This document shows, one piece after another, positions 10,741 to 24,600 of a stretch of 64,000 nt of DNA. Position numbers and translations under genes: made by a program. Source of the DNA: Hydractinia symbiolongicarpus (Eukaryota > Cnidaria > Hydrozoa > Anthoathecata > Hydractiniidae); the NCBI RefSeq assembly GCF_029227915.1, contig NC_079888.1:22982001-23046000 (forward strand). Direction: 5' to 3'. A model generated the notes under the pieces. It was not told the DNA's origin. It saw only the letters and a program-made list of their open reading frames with translations, and searched no databases. How positions within the stretch are numbered: the first letter of the stretch is position 1; every line of letters starts with the position of its first letter.

Positions 10741-13700
10741 GTTTTTAAAAATGTTTTCATTTTTGATGAGACGCTGAATAAAAGAAGTTTAATCGGCGGC
10801 AAACGAAAACCCGCGATTTCCCGTAAATTCCGGGCTTGGCCCCTATAGTCAAAAGTATACAAAGAAAGTACCCAGGGAGTAAACTCATTTCCCGAACGAT
10901 TTTTTATATTATTTTTTTACCACTAAACGCATGAGACTTGTAGTTTTCAAAAATATTTTCATATTTGATGGGACGCTGAATAAAAGAATTTTAATAGCCG
11001 GCAAACGAAATCCCGCGTTTTCCCGTAAATCCGGGGCTTGGCCCGTATAGTCGAATGTATACAAAGAAAGTACCCAGGGAGTAAACTCATTTCCCGAACG
11101 ATTTTTTAAATTTTTTTTTCACCACTAAAACGCATGAAACTTGTAGTTTTCAAAAATGTTTTCATTTTTGATGAGACGCTTAATGAAAGAGGTTTAATCG
11201 CCGGAAAACGAAAACCCGCGATTTCCCGTAAATCCCGGGCTTGGCCCGAATAGTCGAATGTATACAAAGAAAGTACCCTGTGAGAAAACTCATTTCCAGA
11301 ACGATTTTTTTAATTATTTTTTCACCACTAAAACGCACAAGACTTGTAGTTTTTAAAAATGTTTTCATTTTTGATGAGACGCTGAATAAAAGCAGTTTAA
11401 TCGCCGGCAAACGAAAATCCGCGATTTCCCGAAAATCCCGGACTCGGCCGTATAGTCAAAAGTATACAAAGAAAGTACCCAGGGAGTAAACTCATTTCCC
11501 GAACGATTTTTTAAATTAATTTTCCACCACGAAAACGCATGAGACTTGTAGTTTTTAAAAATGTTTTCATTTTTGATGAGACGCTGAATAAAAGAAGTTT
11601 AATCGCCGGCAAACGAAAACCTGCGATTTTCCGTAAATCCTGGACTCGGCCCGTATAGTCAAAAGTATACAAGGAAAGTACCCAGGGAGTAAACTCATTT
11701 CCCAAACGATTTTTTAAATTATTATTTCACCACAAAAACGCATGAGACTTGTAGTTTTTAAAAATGTTTTCATTTTTGATGAGACGCTGAATAAAAGAAG
11801 TTTAATCGCCGGCAAACGAGAACCCGCGATTTCCCGTAAATCCCGGCTTGGCCCGTATAGTCAAAAGTATACAAAGAAAGTACCCAGGGAGTAAACTCAT
11901 TTCCCGAACGATTTTTTTAATTATTTTTTCACCACTAAAACGCATGAGACTTGTAGTTTTCAAAAATGTTTTCATTTTTGATGAGACGCTGAATAAAAGC
12001 AGTTTAATCGCCGGCAAACGAAAACCTGCGATTTCCCTAAATCCCGGACTCGGCCCGTATAGTCAAAAGTATACAAAGAAAGTACCCAGGGAGTAAACTC
12101 ATTTCCAGAACGATTTTTTAAATTATTTTTTCACCACTAAAACGCATAAAACTTGTAGTTTTTAAAAATGTTTTCATTTTTGATGAGACGCTGAATAAAA
12201 GAAGTTTAATCGCCGGCAAACGAAAACCCGCGATTTCCCGTAAATCCCGGCTTGGCCCGTATAGTCAAAAGTATACAAAGAAAGTACCCAGGGAGTAAAC
12301 GCATTTCCCGAACGATTTTTTAAATTATTTTTTCACCACTAAAACGCATGAGACTTGTAGTTTTCAAAAATGTTTTCATTTTTGATGAGACGCTGAATAA
12401 AAGCAGTTTAATCGCCGGCAAACGAAAACCTGCGATTTCCCTAAATCCCGGACTCGGCCCGTATAGTCAAAAGTATACAAAGAAAGTACCCAGGGAGTAA
12501 ATTCATTTCCAGAACGATTTTTTAAATTATTTTTTCACCACTAAAACGCATAAAACTTATAGTTTTTAAAAATGTTTTCATTTTTGATGAGACGCTGAAT
12601 AAAAGAAGTTTAATCGCCGGCAAACGAAAACCCGCGATTTCCCGTAAATCCCGGGCTTGGCCCGTATAGTCAAAAGTATACAAAGAAAGTACCCAGGGAG
12701 TAAACTCATTTCCCGAACGATTGTTTATATTATTTTTTTACCACTAAACGCATGAGACTTGCAGTTTTCAAAAAATTTTTCATATTTGATGGGACGCTGA
12801 ATAAAAGAATTTTAATCGCCGGCAAACGAAAACCTGCGATTTCCCTAAATCCCGGAATTGGCCCGTATAGTCAAAAGTATACAAAGAAAGTACCCAGGGA
12901 GTAAACTCATTTCCAGAACGATTTTTTAAATTATTTTTTCACCACTAAAACGCATAAGACTTGTAGTTTTAAAAAATGTTTTCATTTTTGATGAGACGCT
13001 GAATAAAAGAAGTTTAATCGGCGGCAAACGAAAACCCGCGATTTCCCGTAAATTCCGGGCTTGGCTCCTATAGTCAAAAGTATACAAAGAAAGTACCCAG
13101 GGAGTAAACTCATTTCCCGAACGATTTTTTATATTATTTTTTTACCACTAAACGCATGAGACTTGTAGTTTTCAAAAATATTTTCATATTTGATGGGACG
13201 CTGAATAAAAGAATTTTAATAACCGGCAAACGAAATCCCGCGTTTTCCCGTAAATCCGGGGCTTGGCCCGTATAGTCGAATGTATACAAAGAAAGTACCC
13301 AGGGAGTAAACTCATTTCCCGAACGATTTTTTAAATTTTTTTTTCACCACTAAAACGCATGAAACTTGTAGTTTTCAAAAATGTTTTCATTTTTGATGAG
13401 ACGCTTAATGAAAGAGGTTTAATCGCCGGAAAACGAAAACCCGCGATTTCCCGTAAATCCCGGGCTTGGCCCGAATAGTCGAATGTATACAAAGAAAGTA
13501 CCCTGTGAGAAAACTCATTTCCAGAACGATTTTTTTAATTATTTTTTCACCACTAAAACGCACAAGACTTGTAGTTTTTAAAAATGTTTTCATTTTTGAT
13601 GAGACGCTGAATAAAAGCAGTTTAATCGCCGGCAAACGAAAATCCGCGATTTCCCGAAAATCCCGGACTCAGCCGTATAGTCAAAAGTATACAAAGAAAG

Positions 13701-13978
13701 TACCCAGGGAGTAAACTCATTTCCCGAACGATTTTTTAAATTACTTTTCCACCACGAAAACGCATGAGACTTGTAGTTTTTAAAAATGTTTTCATTTTTG
13801 ATGAGACGCTGAATAAAAGAAGTTTAATCGCCGGCAAACGAAAACCTGCGATTTTCCGTAAATCCTGGACTCGGCCCGTATAGTCAAAAGTATACAAGGA
13901 AAGTACCCAGGGAGTAAACTCATTTCCCAAACGATTTTTTAAATTATTATTTCACCACAAAAACGCATGAGACTTGTA
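10741..13978. repeat. 16-monomer HOR, copy 2 (3,238 bp)
   Basis: Direct repeat of 7503-10740, in the same order and with the same private variants. An internal near-repeat at 2,225 bp (11 monomers) adds a sub-period: CGCACAAGACTTG near 8097, 10322, 11335 and 13560, and 1,013-bp (5-monomer) steps between those pairs. The 16-mer is thus 11 + 5 monomers. Confidence 0.85.
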
Positions 13979-15710
13979 GTTTTTAAAAATGTTTTCATTT
14001 TTGATGAGACGCTGAATAAAAGAAGTTTAATCGCCGGCAAACGAGAACCCGCGATTTCCCGTAAATCCCGGCTTGGCCCGTATAGTCAAAAGTATACAAA
14101 GAAAGTACCCAGGGAGTAAACTCATTTCCCGAACGATTTTTTTAATTATTTTTTCACCACTAAAACGCATGAGACTTGTAGTTTTCAAAAATGTTTTCAT
14201 TTTTGATGAGACGCTGAATAAAAGCAGTTTAATCGCCGGCAAACGAAAACCTGCGATTTCCCTAAATCCCGGACTCGGCCCGTATAGTCAAAAGTATACA
14301 AAGAAAGTACCCAGGGAGTAAACTCATTTCCAGAACGATTTTTTAAATTATTTTTTCACCACTAAAACGCATAAAACTTGTAGTTTTTAAAAATGTTTTC
14401 ATTTTTGATGAGACGCTGAATAAAAGAAGTTTAATCGCCGGCAAACGAAAACCCGCGATTTCCCGTAAATCCCGGCTTGGCCCGTATAGTCAAAAGTATA
14501 CAAAGAAAGTACCCAGGGAGTAAACGCATTTCCCGAACGATTTTTTAAATTATTTTTTCACCACTAAAACGCATGAGACTTGTAGTTTTCAAAAATGTTT
14601 TCATTTTTGATGAGACGCTGAATAAAAGCAGTTTAATCGCCGGCAAACGAAAACCTGCGATTTCCCTAAATCCCGAACTCGGCCCGTATAGTCAAAAGTA
14701 TACAAAGAAAGTACCCAGGGAGTAAATTCATTTCCAGAACGATTTTTTAAATTATTTTTTCACCACTAAAACGCATAAAACTTATAGTTTTTAAAAATGT
14801 TTTCATTTTTGATGAGACGCTGAATAAAAGAAGTTTAATCGCCGGCAAACGAAAACCCGCGATTTCCCGTAAATCCCGGGCTTGGCCCGTATAGTCAAAA
14901 GTATACAAAGAAAGTACCCAGGGAGTAAACTCATTTCCCGAACGATTGTTTATATTATTTTTTTACCACTAAACGCATGAGACTTGTAGTTTTCAAAAAA
15001 TTTTTCATATTTGATGGGACGCTGAATAAAAGAATTTTAATCGCCGGCAAACGAAAACCTGCGATTTCCCTAAATCCCGGAATTGGCCCGTATAGTCAAA
15101 AGTATACAAAGAAAGTACCCAGGGAGTAAACTCATTTCCAGAACGATTTTTTAAATTATTTTTTCACCACTAAAACGCATAAGACTTGTAGTTTTAAAAA
15201 ATGTTTTCATTTTTGATGAGACGCTGAATAAAAGAAGTTTAATCGGCGGCAAACGAAAACCCGCGATTTCCCGTAAATTCCGGGCTTGGCTCCTATAGTC
15301 AAAAGTATACAAAGAAAGTACCCAGGGAGTAAACTCATTTCCCGAACGATTTTTTATATTATTTTTTTACCACTAAACGCATGAGACTTGTAGTTTTCAA
15401 AAATATTTTCATATTTGATGGGACGCTGAATAAAAGAATTTTAATAGCCGGCAAACGAAATCCCGCGTTTTCCCGTAAATCCGGGGCTTGGCCCGTATAG
15501 TCGAATGTATACAAAGAAAGTACCCAGGGAGTAAACTCATTTCCCGAACGATTTTTTAATTTTTTTTTTCACCACTAAAACGCATGAAACTTGTAGTTTT
15601 CAAAAATGTTTTCATTTTTGATGAGACGCTTAATGAAAGAGGTTTAATCGCCGGAAAACGAAAACCCGCGATTTCCCGTAAATCCCGGGCTTCGCCCGTA
15701 TAGTCGAATG
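13979..15710. repeat. Partial third copy of the 16-monomer HOR
   Basis: It starts in register with 8516 and 11754, not with the start of the 16-mer, so the third copy enters five monomers into the unit. It shares CCGGAATTGG and GATTGTTTATATT with the full copies. It has GACTTGTAG near 14979 where both full copies have GACTTGCAG, ATAGCCGG where they have ATAACCGG, and CCCGAACTCGG near 14683. It ends near 15710 by switching to GTCGAATGTATAAAAAG. Confidence 0.78.
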
Positions 15711-17977
15711 TATAAAAAGAAAGTACCCTGTGAGTAAACCCATTTCCAGAACGATTTTTTAAATTATTTTTTCACCACTAAAACGCATAAGACTTGTAGT
15801 TTTTATGAATGTTTTCATTTTTGATGAGACGCTGAATAAAAGAAGTTTAATCGCCGGCAAACGAAAACCCGCGATTTCCCGTAAATTCCGGCTTGGCCGG
15901 TATAGTCAAAAGTATACAAAGAAAGTACCCAGGGAGTAAACTCATTTCCCGAAGGATTTTTTAAATCATTTTTTCACCACTAAAACGCATGAGACTTGTA
16001 GTTTTCAAAAATGTTTTCATTTTTGATGAGACGCTGAATAAAAGAAGTTTAATCGCCGGCAAACGAAAACCCGCGATTTCCCGTAAATCCCGGCTTGGCC
16101 CGTATAGTCAAAAGTATACAAAGAAAGTACCCAGGAAGTAAACTCATTTCCCGAACGATTTTTTAAATTATTTTTTCACCACTAAAACGCATGAGACTTG
16201 TAGTTTTCAAAAATGTTTTCATTTTTGATGAGACGCTGAATAAAAGCAGTTTAATCGCCGGAAAACGAAATCCGGCGTTTTCCCGTAAATCCTGGGCTTG
16301 GCCCATATAGTCGAATGTATACAAAGAAAGTACCCAGGAAGTAAACTCATTTCCCGAACGATTTTTTAAATTTTTTTTTCACCACTAAAACGCATGAGAC
16401 TTGTAGTTTTCAAAAATGTTTTCATTTTTGATGTGACGCTTAATGAAAGAGGTTTAATCGCCGGAAAACGAAAACCCGCGATTTCCCGTAAATCCCGGGC
16501 TTGGCCCGTATGGTCGAATGTATACAAAGAAAGTACCCTGTGAGAAAACTCATTTCCAGAACGATTTTTTTAATTATTTTTTCACCACTAAAACGCATAA
16601 GACTTGTAGTTTTTAAAAATGTTTTCATTTTTGATGAGACGCTGAATAAAAGCAGTTTAATCGCCGGCAAACGAAAATCCGCGATTTCCCGAAAATCCCG
16701 GACTCGGCCGTATAGTCAAAAGTATACAAAGAAAGTACCCAGGGAGTAAACTCATTTCCCGAACGATTTTTTAAATTATTTTTTCACCACTAAAACGCAT
16801 GAGACTTGTAGTTGTCAAAAATGCTTTCATTTTTGATGAGACGTTTAATGAAAGAGGTTTAATCGCCGGAAAACGAAAACTCCCGATTTCCCGTGAATCC
16901 CGGGCTTGGCCCGTATAGTCGAATGTATAAAAACAAAGTACCCTGTGAGTAAACCCATTTCCAGAACGATTTTTTAAATTATTTTTTCACCACTAAAACG
17001 CATAAGACTTGTAGTTTTTATGAATGTTTTCATTTTTGATGAGACGCTGAATAAAAGAAGTTTAATCGCCGGCAAACGAAAACCCGCGATTTCCCGTAAA
17101 TTCCGGCTTGGCCGGTATAGTCAAAAGTATACAAAAAAAGTACCCAGGGAGTAAACTCATTTCCCGAAGGATTTTTTAAATCATTTTTTCACCACTAAAA
17201 CGCATGAGACTTGTAGTTTTCAAAAATGTTTTCATTTTTGATGAGACGCTAAATAAAAGAAGTTTAATCGCCGGCAAACGAAAACCCGCGATTTCCCGTA
17301 AATCCCGGCTTGGCCGGTATAGTCAAAAGTATACAAAGAAAGTACCCAGGGAGTAAACTCATTTCCCGAACGATTTTTTAAATTATTTTTTCACCACTAA
17401 AACGCATGAGACTTGTAGTTTTCAAAAATGTTTTCATTTTTGATGAGACGCTGAATAAAAGCAGTTTAATCGCCGGAAAACGAAATCCGGCGTTTTCCCG
17501 TAAATCTGGGGCTTGGCCCGTATAGTCGAATGTATACAAAGAAAGTACCCAGGGAGTAAACTCATTTCCCGAACGATTTTTTAAATTTTTTTTTCACCAC
17601 TAAAACGCATGAGACTTGTAGTTTTCAAAAATGTTTTCATTTTTGATGAGACGCTGAATAAAAGAAGTTTAATCGGCGGCAAACGAAAACCTGCGATTTC
17701 CCGTAAATTCCGGGCTTGGCCCCTATAGTCAAAAGTATACAAAGAAAGTACCCAGGGAGTAAACTCATTTCCCGAACGATTTTTTATATTATTTTTTTGC
17801 CACTAAACGCATGAGACTTGTAGTTTTCAAAAATATTTTCATATTTGATGGGACGCTGAATAAAAGAATTTTAATAGCCGGCAAACGAAGTCCCGCGTTT
17901 TCCCGTAAATCCGGGGCTTGGCCCGTATAGTCGAATGTATACAAAGAAAGTACCCAGGGAGTAAACTCATTTCCCGA
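15711..17977. repeat. HOR mosaic related to 6.2-7.5 kb and 7.5-7.9 kb
   Basis: The TTTTTATGAATG marker recurs at 15805 and 17020. The order of monomers to about 17.0 kb follows 6.2-7.5 kb. The portion from about 17.64 kb follows the start of the 3,238-bp unit (CGGCGGCAAACG, GGCCCCTATAG, class B, class C). Local variants include CCGTATGGTCGAATG near 16505 and AAATCTGGGGC near 17504. Only satellite sequence is present. Confidence 0.7.
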
Positions 17978-19800
17978 ACGATTTTTTAAATTTTTTTTTC
18001 ACCACTAAAACGCATGAAACTTGTAGTTTTCAAAAATGTTTTCATTTTTGATGAGACGCTTAATGAAAGAGGTTTAATCGCCGGAAAACGAAAACCCGCG
18101 ATTTCCCGTAAATCCCGGGCTTGGCCCGTATAGTCGAATGTATACAAAGAAAGTACCCTGTGAGAAAACTCATTTCCAGAACGATTTTTTTAATTATTTT
18201 TTCACCACTAAAACGCATAAGACTTGTAGTTTTTAAAAATGTTTTCATTTTTGATGAGACGCTGAATAAAAGCAGTTTAATCGCCGGCAAACGAAAATCC
18301 GCGATTTCCCGAAAATCCCGGACTCGGCCGTATAGTCAAAAGTATACAAAGAAAGTACCCAGGGAGTAAACTCATTTCCCGAACGATTTTTTAAATTATT
18401 TTTTCACCACTAAAACGCATGAGACTTGTAGTTGTCAAAAATGCTTTCATTTTTGATGAGACGTTTAATGAAAGAGGTTTAATCGCCGGAAAACGAAAAC
18501 TCCCGATTTCCCGTAAATCCCGGGCTTGGCCCGTATAGTCGAATGTATAAAAAGAAAGTACCCTGTGAGTAAACCCATTTCCAGAACGATTTTTTAAATT
18601 ATTTTTTCACCACTAAAACGCATAAGACTTGTAGTTTTTATGAATGTTTTCATTTTTGATGAGACGCTGAATAAAAGAAGTTTAATCGCCGGCAAACGAA
18701 AACCCGCGATTTCCCGTAAATTCCGGCTTGGCCGGTATAGTCAAAAGTATACAAAGAAAGTACCCAGGGAGTAAACTCATTTCCCGAAGGATTTTTTAAA
18801 TCATTTTTTCACCACTAAAACGCATGAGACTTGTAGTTTTCAAAATTGTTTTTATTTTTGATGAGACGCTGAATAAAAGCAGTTTAATCGCCGGAAAACG
18901 AAATCCGGCGTTTTCCCGTAAATCCGGGGCTTGGCCCGTATAGTCGAATGTATACAAAGAAAGTACCCAGGGAGTAAACTCATTTCCCGAACGATTTTTT
19001 AAATTTTTTTTTCACCACGAAAACGCATGAGACTTGTAGTTTTCAAAAACGTTTTCATTTTTGATGAGACGCTTAATGAAAGAGGTTTAATCGCCGGAAA
19101 ACGAAAACCCGCGATTTCCCGTAAATCCCGGGCTTGGCCCGTATAGTCGAATGTATACAAAGAAAGTACCCTGTGAGTAAACTCATTTCCAGAAGGTTTT
19201 TTTAAATTATTTTTTCACCACTAAAACGCATAAGACTTGTAGGTTTTAAAAATGTTTTCATTTTTGATGAGACGCTGAATAAAAGAAGTTTAATCGCCGG
19301 CAAACGAAAACCCGCGATTTCCCGTAAATCCCGGCTTGGCCCGTAAAGTCAAAAGTATACAAAGAAAGTACCCAGGGAGTAAACTCATTTCGCGAACGAT
19401 TTTTTAAATTATTTTTTCACCACTAAAACGCATGAGACTTGTAGTTTTCAAAAATGTTTTCATTTTTGATGAGACGCTGAATAAAAGCAGTTTAATTGCC
19501 GGCAAACGAAAACCTACGATTTCCCTAAATCCCGGACTCGGCCCGTATAGTCAAAAGTATACAAAGAAAGTACCCAGGGAGTAAACGCATTTCCAGATCG
19601 ATTTTTTAAATTATTTTTTCACCACTAAAACGCATAAAACTTGTAGTTTTCAAAAATGTTTTTATTTTTAATGAGACGCTGAATAAAAGAAGTTTAATCG
19701 CCGGCAAACGAAAACCCGCGATTTCCCGTAAATCCCAGGCTTTGCCCGTATAGTCAAAAGTATACAAAGAAAGTACCCAGGGAATAAACTCATTTCCCGA
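17978..19800. repeat. 9-monomer HOR, copy 1 (1,823 bp)
   Basis: It is repeated exactly adjacent at 19801-21623. Marker series: CAAAATTGTTTTTATTTTTG, CAAAAACGTTTTC, CCAGAAGGTTTTTTT, TTGTAGGTTTT, CCCGTAAAGTC, CATTTCGCGAACG, TTAATTGCCGG, CCTACGATTT, CCAGATCGATT, TTTTTAATGAGACG and CAGGGAATAAAC. Each recurs at +1,823. Confidence 0.88.
18014..18216. repeat. Representative class C monomer (GGAAAACG / GTCGAATG type)
   Basis: Class C copies share CTTAATGAAAGAGGTTTAAT (instead of CTGAATAAAAGAAGTTTAAT), GCCGGAAAACG (loss of the GCCGGC palindrome), GTCGAATGTATAC (instead of GTCAAAAGTATAC) and usually CCCTGTGAG in place of CCCAGGGAG. They are abundant from about 1.6 to 21 kb and sporadic near 22.9, 26.2 and 36.3 kb. 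I saw none with the GGAAAACG plus CTTAATGAAAGAGG combination after about 36.4 kb. This regional restriction marks an older or separately amplified subfamily. Confidence 0.85.
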
Positions 19801-21623
19801 ACGATTTTTTAAATTTTTTTTTCACCACTAAAACGCATGAAACTTGTAGTTTTCAAAAATGTTTTCATTTTTGATGAGACGCTTAATGAAAGAGGTTTAA
19901 TCGCCGGAAAACGAAAACCCGCGATTTCCCGTAAATCCCGGGCTTGGCCCGTATAGTCGAATGTATACAAAGAAAGTACCCTGTGAGAAAACTCATTTCC
20001 AGAACGATTTTTTTAAATATTTTTTCACCACTAAAACGCATAAGACTTGTAGTTTTTAAAAATGTTTTCATTTTTGATGAGACGCTGAATAAAAGCAGTT
20101 TAATCGCCGGCAAACGAAAATCCGCGATTTCCCGAAAATCCCGGACTCGGCCGTATAGTCAAAAGTATACAAAGAAAGTACCCAGGGAGTAAACTCATTT
20201 CCCGAACGATTTTTTAAATTATTTTTTCACCACTAAAACGCATGAGACTTGTAGTTGTCAAAAATGCTTTCATTTTTGATGAGACGTTTAATGAAAGAGG
20301 TTTAATCGCCGGAAAACGAAAACTCCCGATTTCCCGTAAATCCCGGGCTTGGCCCGTATAGTCGAATGTATAAAAAGAAAGTACCCTGTGAGTAAACCCA
20401 TTTCCAGAACGATTTTTTAAATTATTTTTTCACCACTAAAACGCATAAGACTTGTAGTTTTTATGAATGTTTTCATTTTTGATGAGACGCTGAATAAAAG
20501 AAGTTTAATCGCCGGCAAACGAAAACCCGCGATTTCCCGTAAATTCCGGCTTGGCCGGTATAGTCAAAAGTATACAAAGAAAGTACCCAGGGAGTAAACT
20601 CATTTCCCGAAGGATTTTTTAAATCATTTTTTCACCACTAAAACGCATGAGACTTGTAGTTTTCAAAATTGTTTTTATTTTTGATGAGACGCTGAATAAA
20701 AGCAGTTTAATCGCCGGAAAACGAAATCCGGCGTTTTCCCGTAAATCCGGGGCTTGGCCCGTATAGTCGAATGTATACAAAGAAAGTACCCAGGGAGTAA
20801 ACTCATTTCCCGAACGATTTTTTAAATTTTTTTTTCACCACCAAAACGCATGAGACTTGTAGTTTTCAAAAACGTTTTCATTTTTGATGAGACGCTTAAT
20901 GAAAGAGGTTTAATCGCCGGAAAACGAAAACCCGCGATTTCCCGTAAATCCCGGGCTTGGCCCGTATAGTCGAATGTATACAAAGAAAGTACCCTGTGAG
21001 TAAACTCATTTCCAGAAGGTTTTTTTAAATTATTTTTTCACCACTAAAACGCATAAGACTTGTAGGTTTTAAAAATGTTTTCATTTTTGATGAGACGCTG
21101 AATAAAAGAAGTTTAATCGCCGGCAAACGAAAACCCGCGATTTCCCGTAAATCCCGGCTTGGCCCGTAAAGTCAAAAGTATACAAAGAAAGTACCCAGGG
21201 AGTAAACTCATTTCGCGAACGATTTTTTAAATTATTTTTTCACCACTAAAACGCATGAGACTTGTAGTTTTCAAAAATGTTTTCATTTTTGATGAGACGC
21301 TGAATAAAAGCAGTTTAATTGCCGGCAAACGAAAACCTACGATTTCCCTAAATCCCGGACTCGGCCCGTATAGTCAAAAGTATACAAAGAAAGTACCCAG
21401 GGAGTAAACGCATTTCCAGATCGATTTTTTAAATTATTTTTTCACCACTAAAACGCATAAAACTTGTAGTTTTCAAAAATGTTTTTATTTTTAATGAGAC
21501 GCTGAATAAAAGAAGTTTAATCGCCGGCAAACGAAAACCCGCGATTTCCCGTAAATCCCGGGCTTTGCCCGTATAGTCAAAAGTATACAAAGAAAGTACC
21601 CAGGGAATAAACTCATTTCCCGA
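19801..21623. repeat. 9-monomer HOR, copy 2 (1,823 bp)
   Basis: Direct tandem copy of 17978-19800. I found only a handful of differences: TTTTTAAATATTTTTTC near 20009 against TTTTTAATTATTTTTTC; CACCACCAAAACGC near 20837 against CACCACGAAAACGC; and CCCGGGCTTTGCCC near 21558 against CCCAGGCTTTGCCC. Identity is therefore above 99% by eye. After 21623 the array switches to a class B monomer with the rare TAAATGCATGAGAC. Confidence 0.88.
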
Positions 21624-24600
21624 ACGATTTTTTATATTATTTTTTTACCACTAAATGCATGAGACTTGTAGTTTTCAAAAATATTTTCATATTTGATGGG
21701 ACGCTGAATAAAAGCAGTTTAATCGCCGGCAAACGAAAAGCCGCGATTTCCCGTAAATCCCGGGCTTGGCACATATAGTCGAATGTATACAAAGAAAGTA
21801 CCCTGTGAGTAAACTCATTTCCAGAACGATTTTTTAAATTTTTTTTTCACCACTAAAACGCATAAGACTTGTAGATTTTAAAAATGTTTTCATTTTTGAT
21901 GAGACGCTGAATAAAAAAAATTTAATCGCCGGCAAACGAAAACCCGCGATTTCCCGTAAATCCCGGCTTGGCCCGTATAGTCAAAAGTATACAAAGAAAG
22001 TACCCAGGGAGTAAACTCATTTCCCGAACGATTTTTTAAATTATTTTTTCACCACTAAAACGCATGTGACTTGTAGTTTTCAAAAATGATTTCATTTTTG
22101 ATGAGACGCTGAATAAAAGCAGTTTAATCGCCGACAAACGAAAACCTGCGATTTCCCTAAATCCCGGACTCGGCCCGTATAATCAAAAGTATACAAAGAA
22201 AGTACCCAGGAAGTAAACTCATTTCCAGAACGATTTTTTAAATTATTTTTTCACCACTAAAACGCATGAGACTTGTAGTTTTTAAAACTGTTTTCATTTT
22301 TGATGAGACGCTGAATAAAAGAAGTTTGATCGCCGGCAAACGAAAACCCGCGATTTCCCGTAAATTCCGGGCTTGGCCCCTATAGTCAAAATTATACAAA
22401 GAAAGTACCCAGGGAGTAAACTCATTTCCCGAACGATTTTTTAAATTATTGTTTCACCACTAAAACGCATAAGACTTTTTTTAAAAATGTTTTCCTTTTT
22501 GATGAGACGCTGAATAAAAGCAGTTTAATCGCCGGCAAACGAAAATCCGCGATTTCCCGTAAATCCCGGACTCGGCCGTATAGTCAAAAGTATACAAAGA
22601 AAGTACCCAGGGAGTAAACTCAATTCCCGAACGATTTTTTAAATTATTTTTTCACCACTAAAACGCATGAGACTTGTAGCTGTCAAAAATGTTTTCATTT
22701 TTGATGAGACTCTTAATGAAAGAGGTTTAATCGCCGGCAAACGAAATCCCGCGTTTTCCCGTAAATCCGGGGCTTGGCCCGTATAGTCGAATGTATACAA
22801 AGAAAGTACCCAGGGAGTAAACTCATTTCCCAAACGATTTTTTAAATTTTTTTTTCACCAGTAAAACGCATGAGACTTGTAGTTTTCAAAAATGTTTTCA
22901 TTTTTGATGAGACGCTTAATCAAAGAGGTTTAATCGCCGGAAAACGAAAACCCGCGATTTCCTGTAAATCCCGGGCTTGGTCCGTATAGTCGAATGTATA
23001 CAAAGAAAGTACCCTGTGAGTAAACTCATTTCCAGAACGATTTTTTAAATTATTTTTTCACCACTAAAACGCATAAGACTTGTAGGTTTTAAAAATGTTT
23101 TCATTTTTGATGAGACGCTGAATAAAAGAAGTTTAATCGCCGGCAAACGAAAACCCGCGATTTCCCGTAAATCCCGGCTTGGCCCGTATAGTCAAAAGTA
23201 TACAAAGAAAGTACCCAGGGAGCAAACTCATTTCCCGAGCGATTTCTTAAATTATATTTTCACCACTAAAACGCATGAGACTTGTAGTTTTCAAAAATGT
23301 TTTCATTTTTGATGAAACGCTGAATAAAAGAAGTTTAATCGCCAGCAAACGAAAACCTGCGATTTCCCGAAAATCCCGGGCTTGGCACGTATAGTCGAAT
23401 GTATACAAAGAAAGTACCCTGTGAGTAAACCCATTTCCAGAACGATTTTTTAAATTATTTTTTCACCACTAAAGCCCATGAGACTTGTAGTTTTTAAAAA
23501 TGTTTTCATTTTTGATGAGACGCTGAATAAAAGCAGTTTAATCGCCGGCAAACGAAAACCTGCGATTTCCCTAAATCCCGGACTCGGCCCGTATAGTCAA
23601 AAGTATACAAAGAAAGTACCCAGGGAGTAAACTCATTTCCAGATCGATTTTTTAAATTGTTTTTCACCACTAAAACGCATGAGACTTGTAGTTTTCAAAA
23701 ATGTTTTCATTTTTGATGAGACGCTTAATAAAAGAAGTTTAATCGCCGGCAAACGAAAACCCGCGATTTCCCGTAAATCCCGGCTTGGCCCGTATAGTCA
23801 AAAGTATACAAAGAAAGTACCCAGGGAGTAAACTCATTTCCCGAACGATTTTTTTAATTAGTTTTTCACCACTAAAACGTATGAGACTTGTAGTTTTCAA
23901 AAATGTTTTCATTTTTGATGAGACGCTGAATAAAAGCAGTTTAATCGTCGGCAAACGAAAACCCGCGATTTCCCGTAAATCCCGGGCTTGGCACGTATAG
24001 TCGAATGTATACAAAGAAAGTACCCTGTGAGTAAACTCATTTCCAGAACGATTTTTTAAATTATTTTTTCACCACTAAAGCCCATGAGACTTGTAGTTTT
24101 TAAAAATGTTTTCATTTTTGATGAGACGCTGAAAAAAAGCAGTTTAATCGCCGGCAAACGAAAACCCGCGATTTGCCGTAAATCCCGGCTTGGCACATAT
24201 AGTCGAATGTATACAAAGAAAGTACCCTGTGAGTAAACTCATTTCCAGAACGATTTTTTAAATTATTTTTTCACCACTAAAACGCATAAGACTTGTAGTT
24301 TTTTAAAATGTTTTCATTTTTGATTAGACGCTGAATAAAAAAAGTTTAATCGCCGGCAAACGAAAACCCGCGATTTCCCGTAAATCCCGGCTTGGCCCGT
24401 ATAGTCAAAAGTATACAAAGAAAGTACCCACGGAGTAAACTCATTTCCCGAACGATTTTTTAAATTATTTTTTCACCACTAAAACGCATGAGACTTGTAG
24501 TTTTCAAAAATGTTTTCATTTTTGATGAGACGCTGAATAAAAGCAGTTTAATCGCCGGCAAACGAAAACCTGCGATTTCCCTAAATCCCGGACTCGGCCC

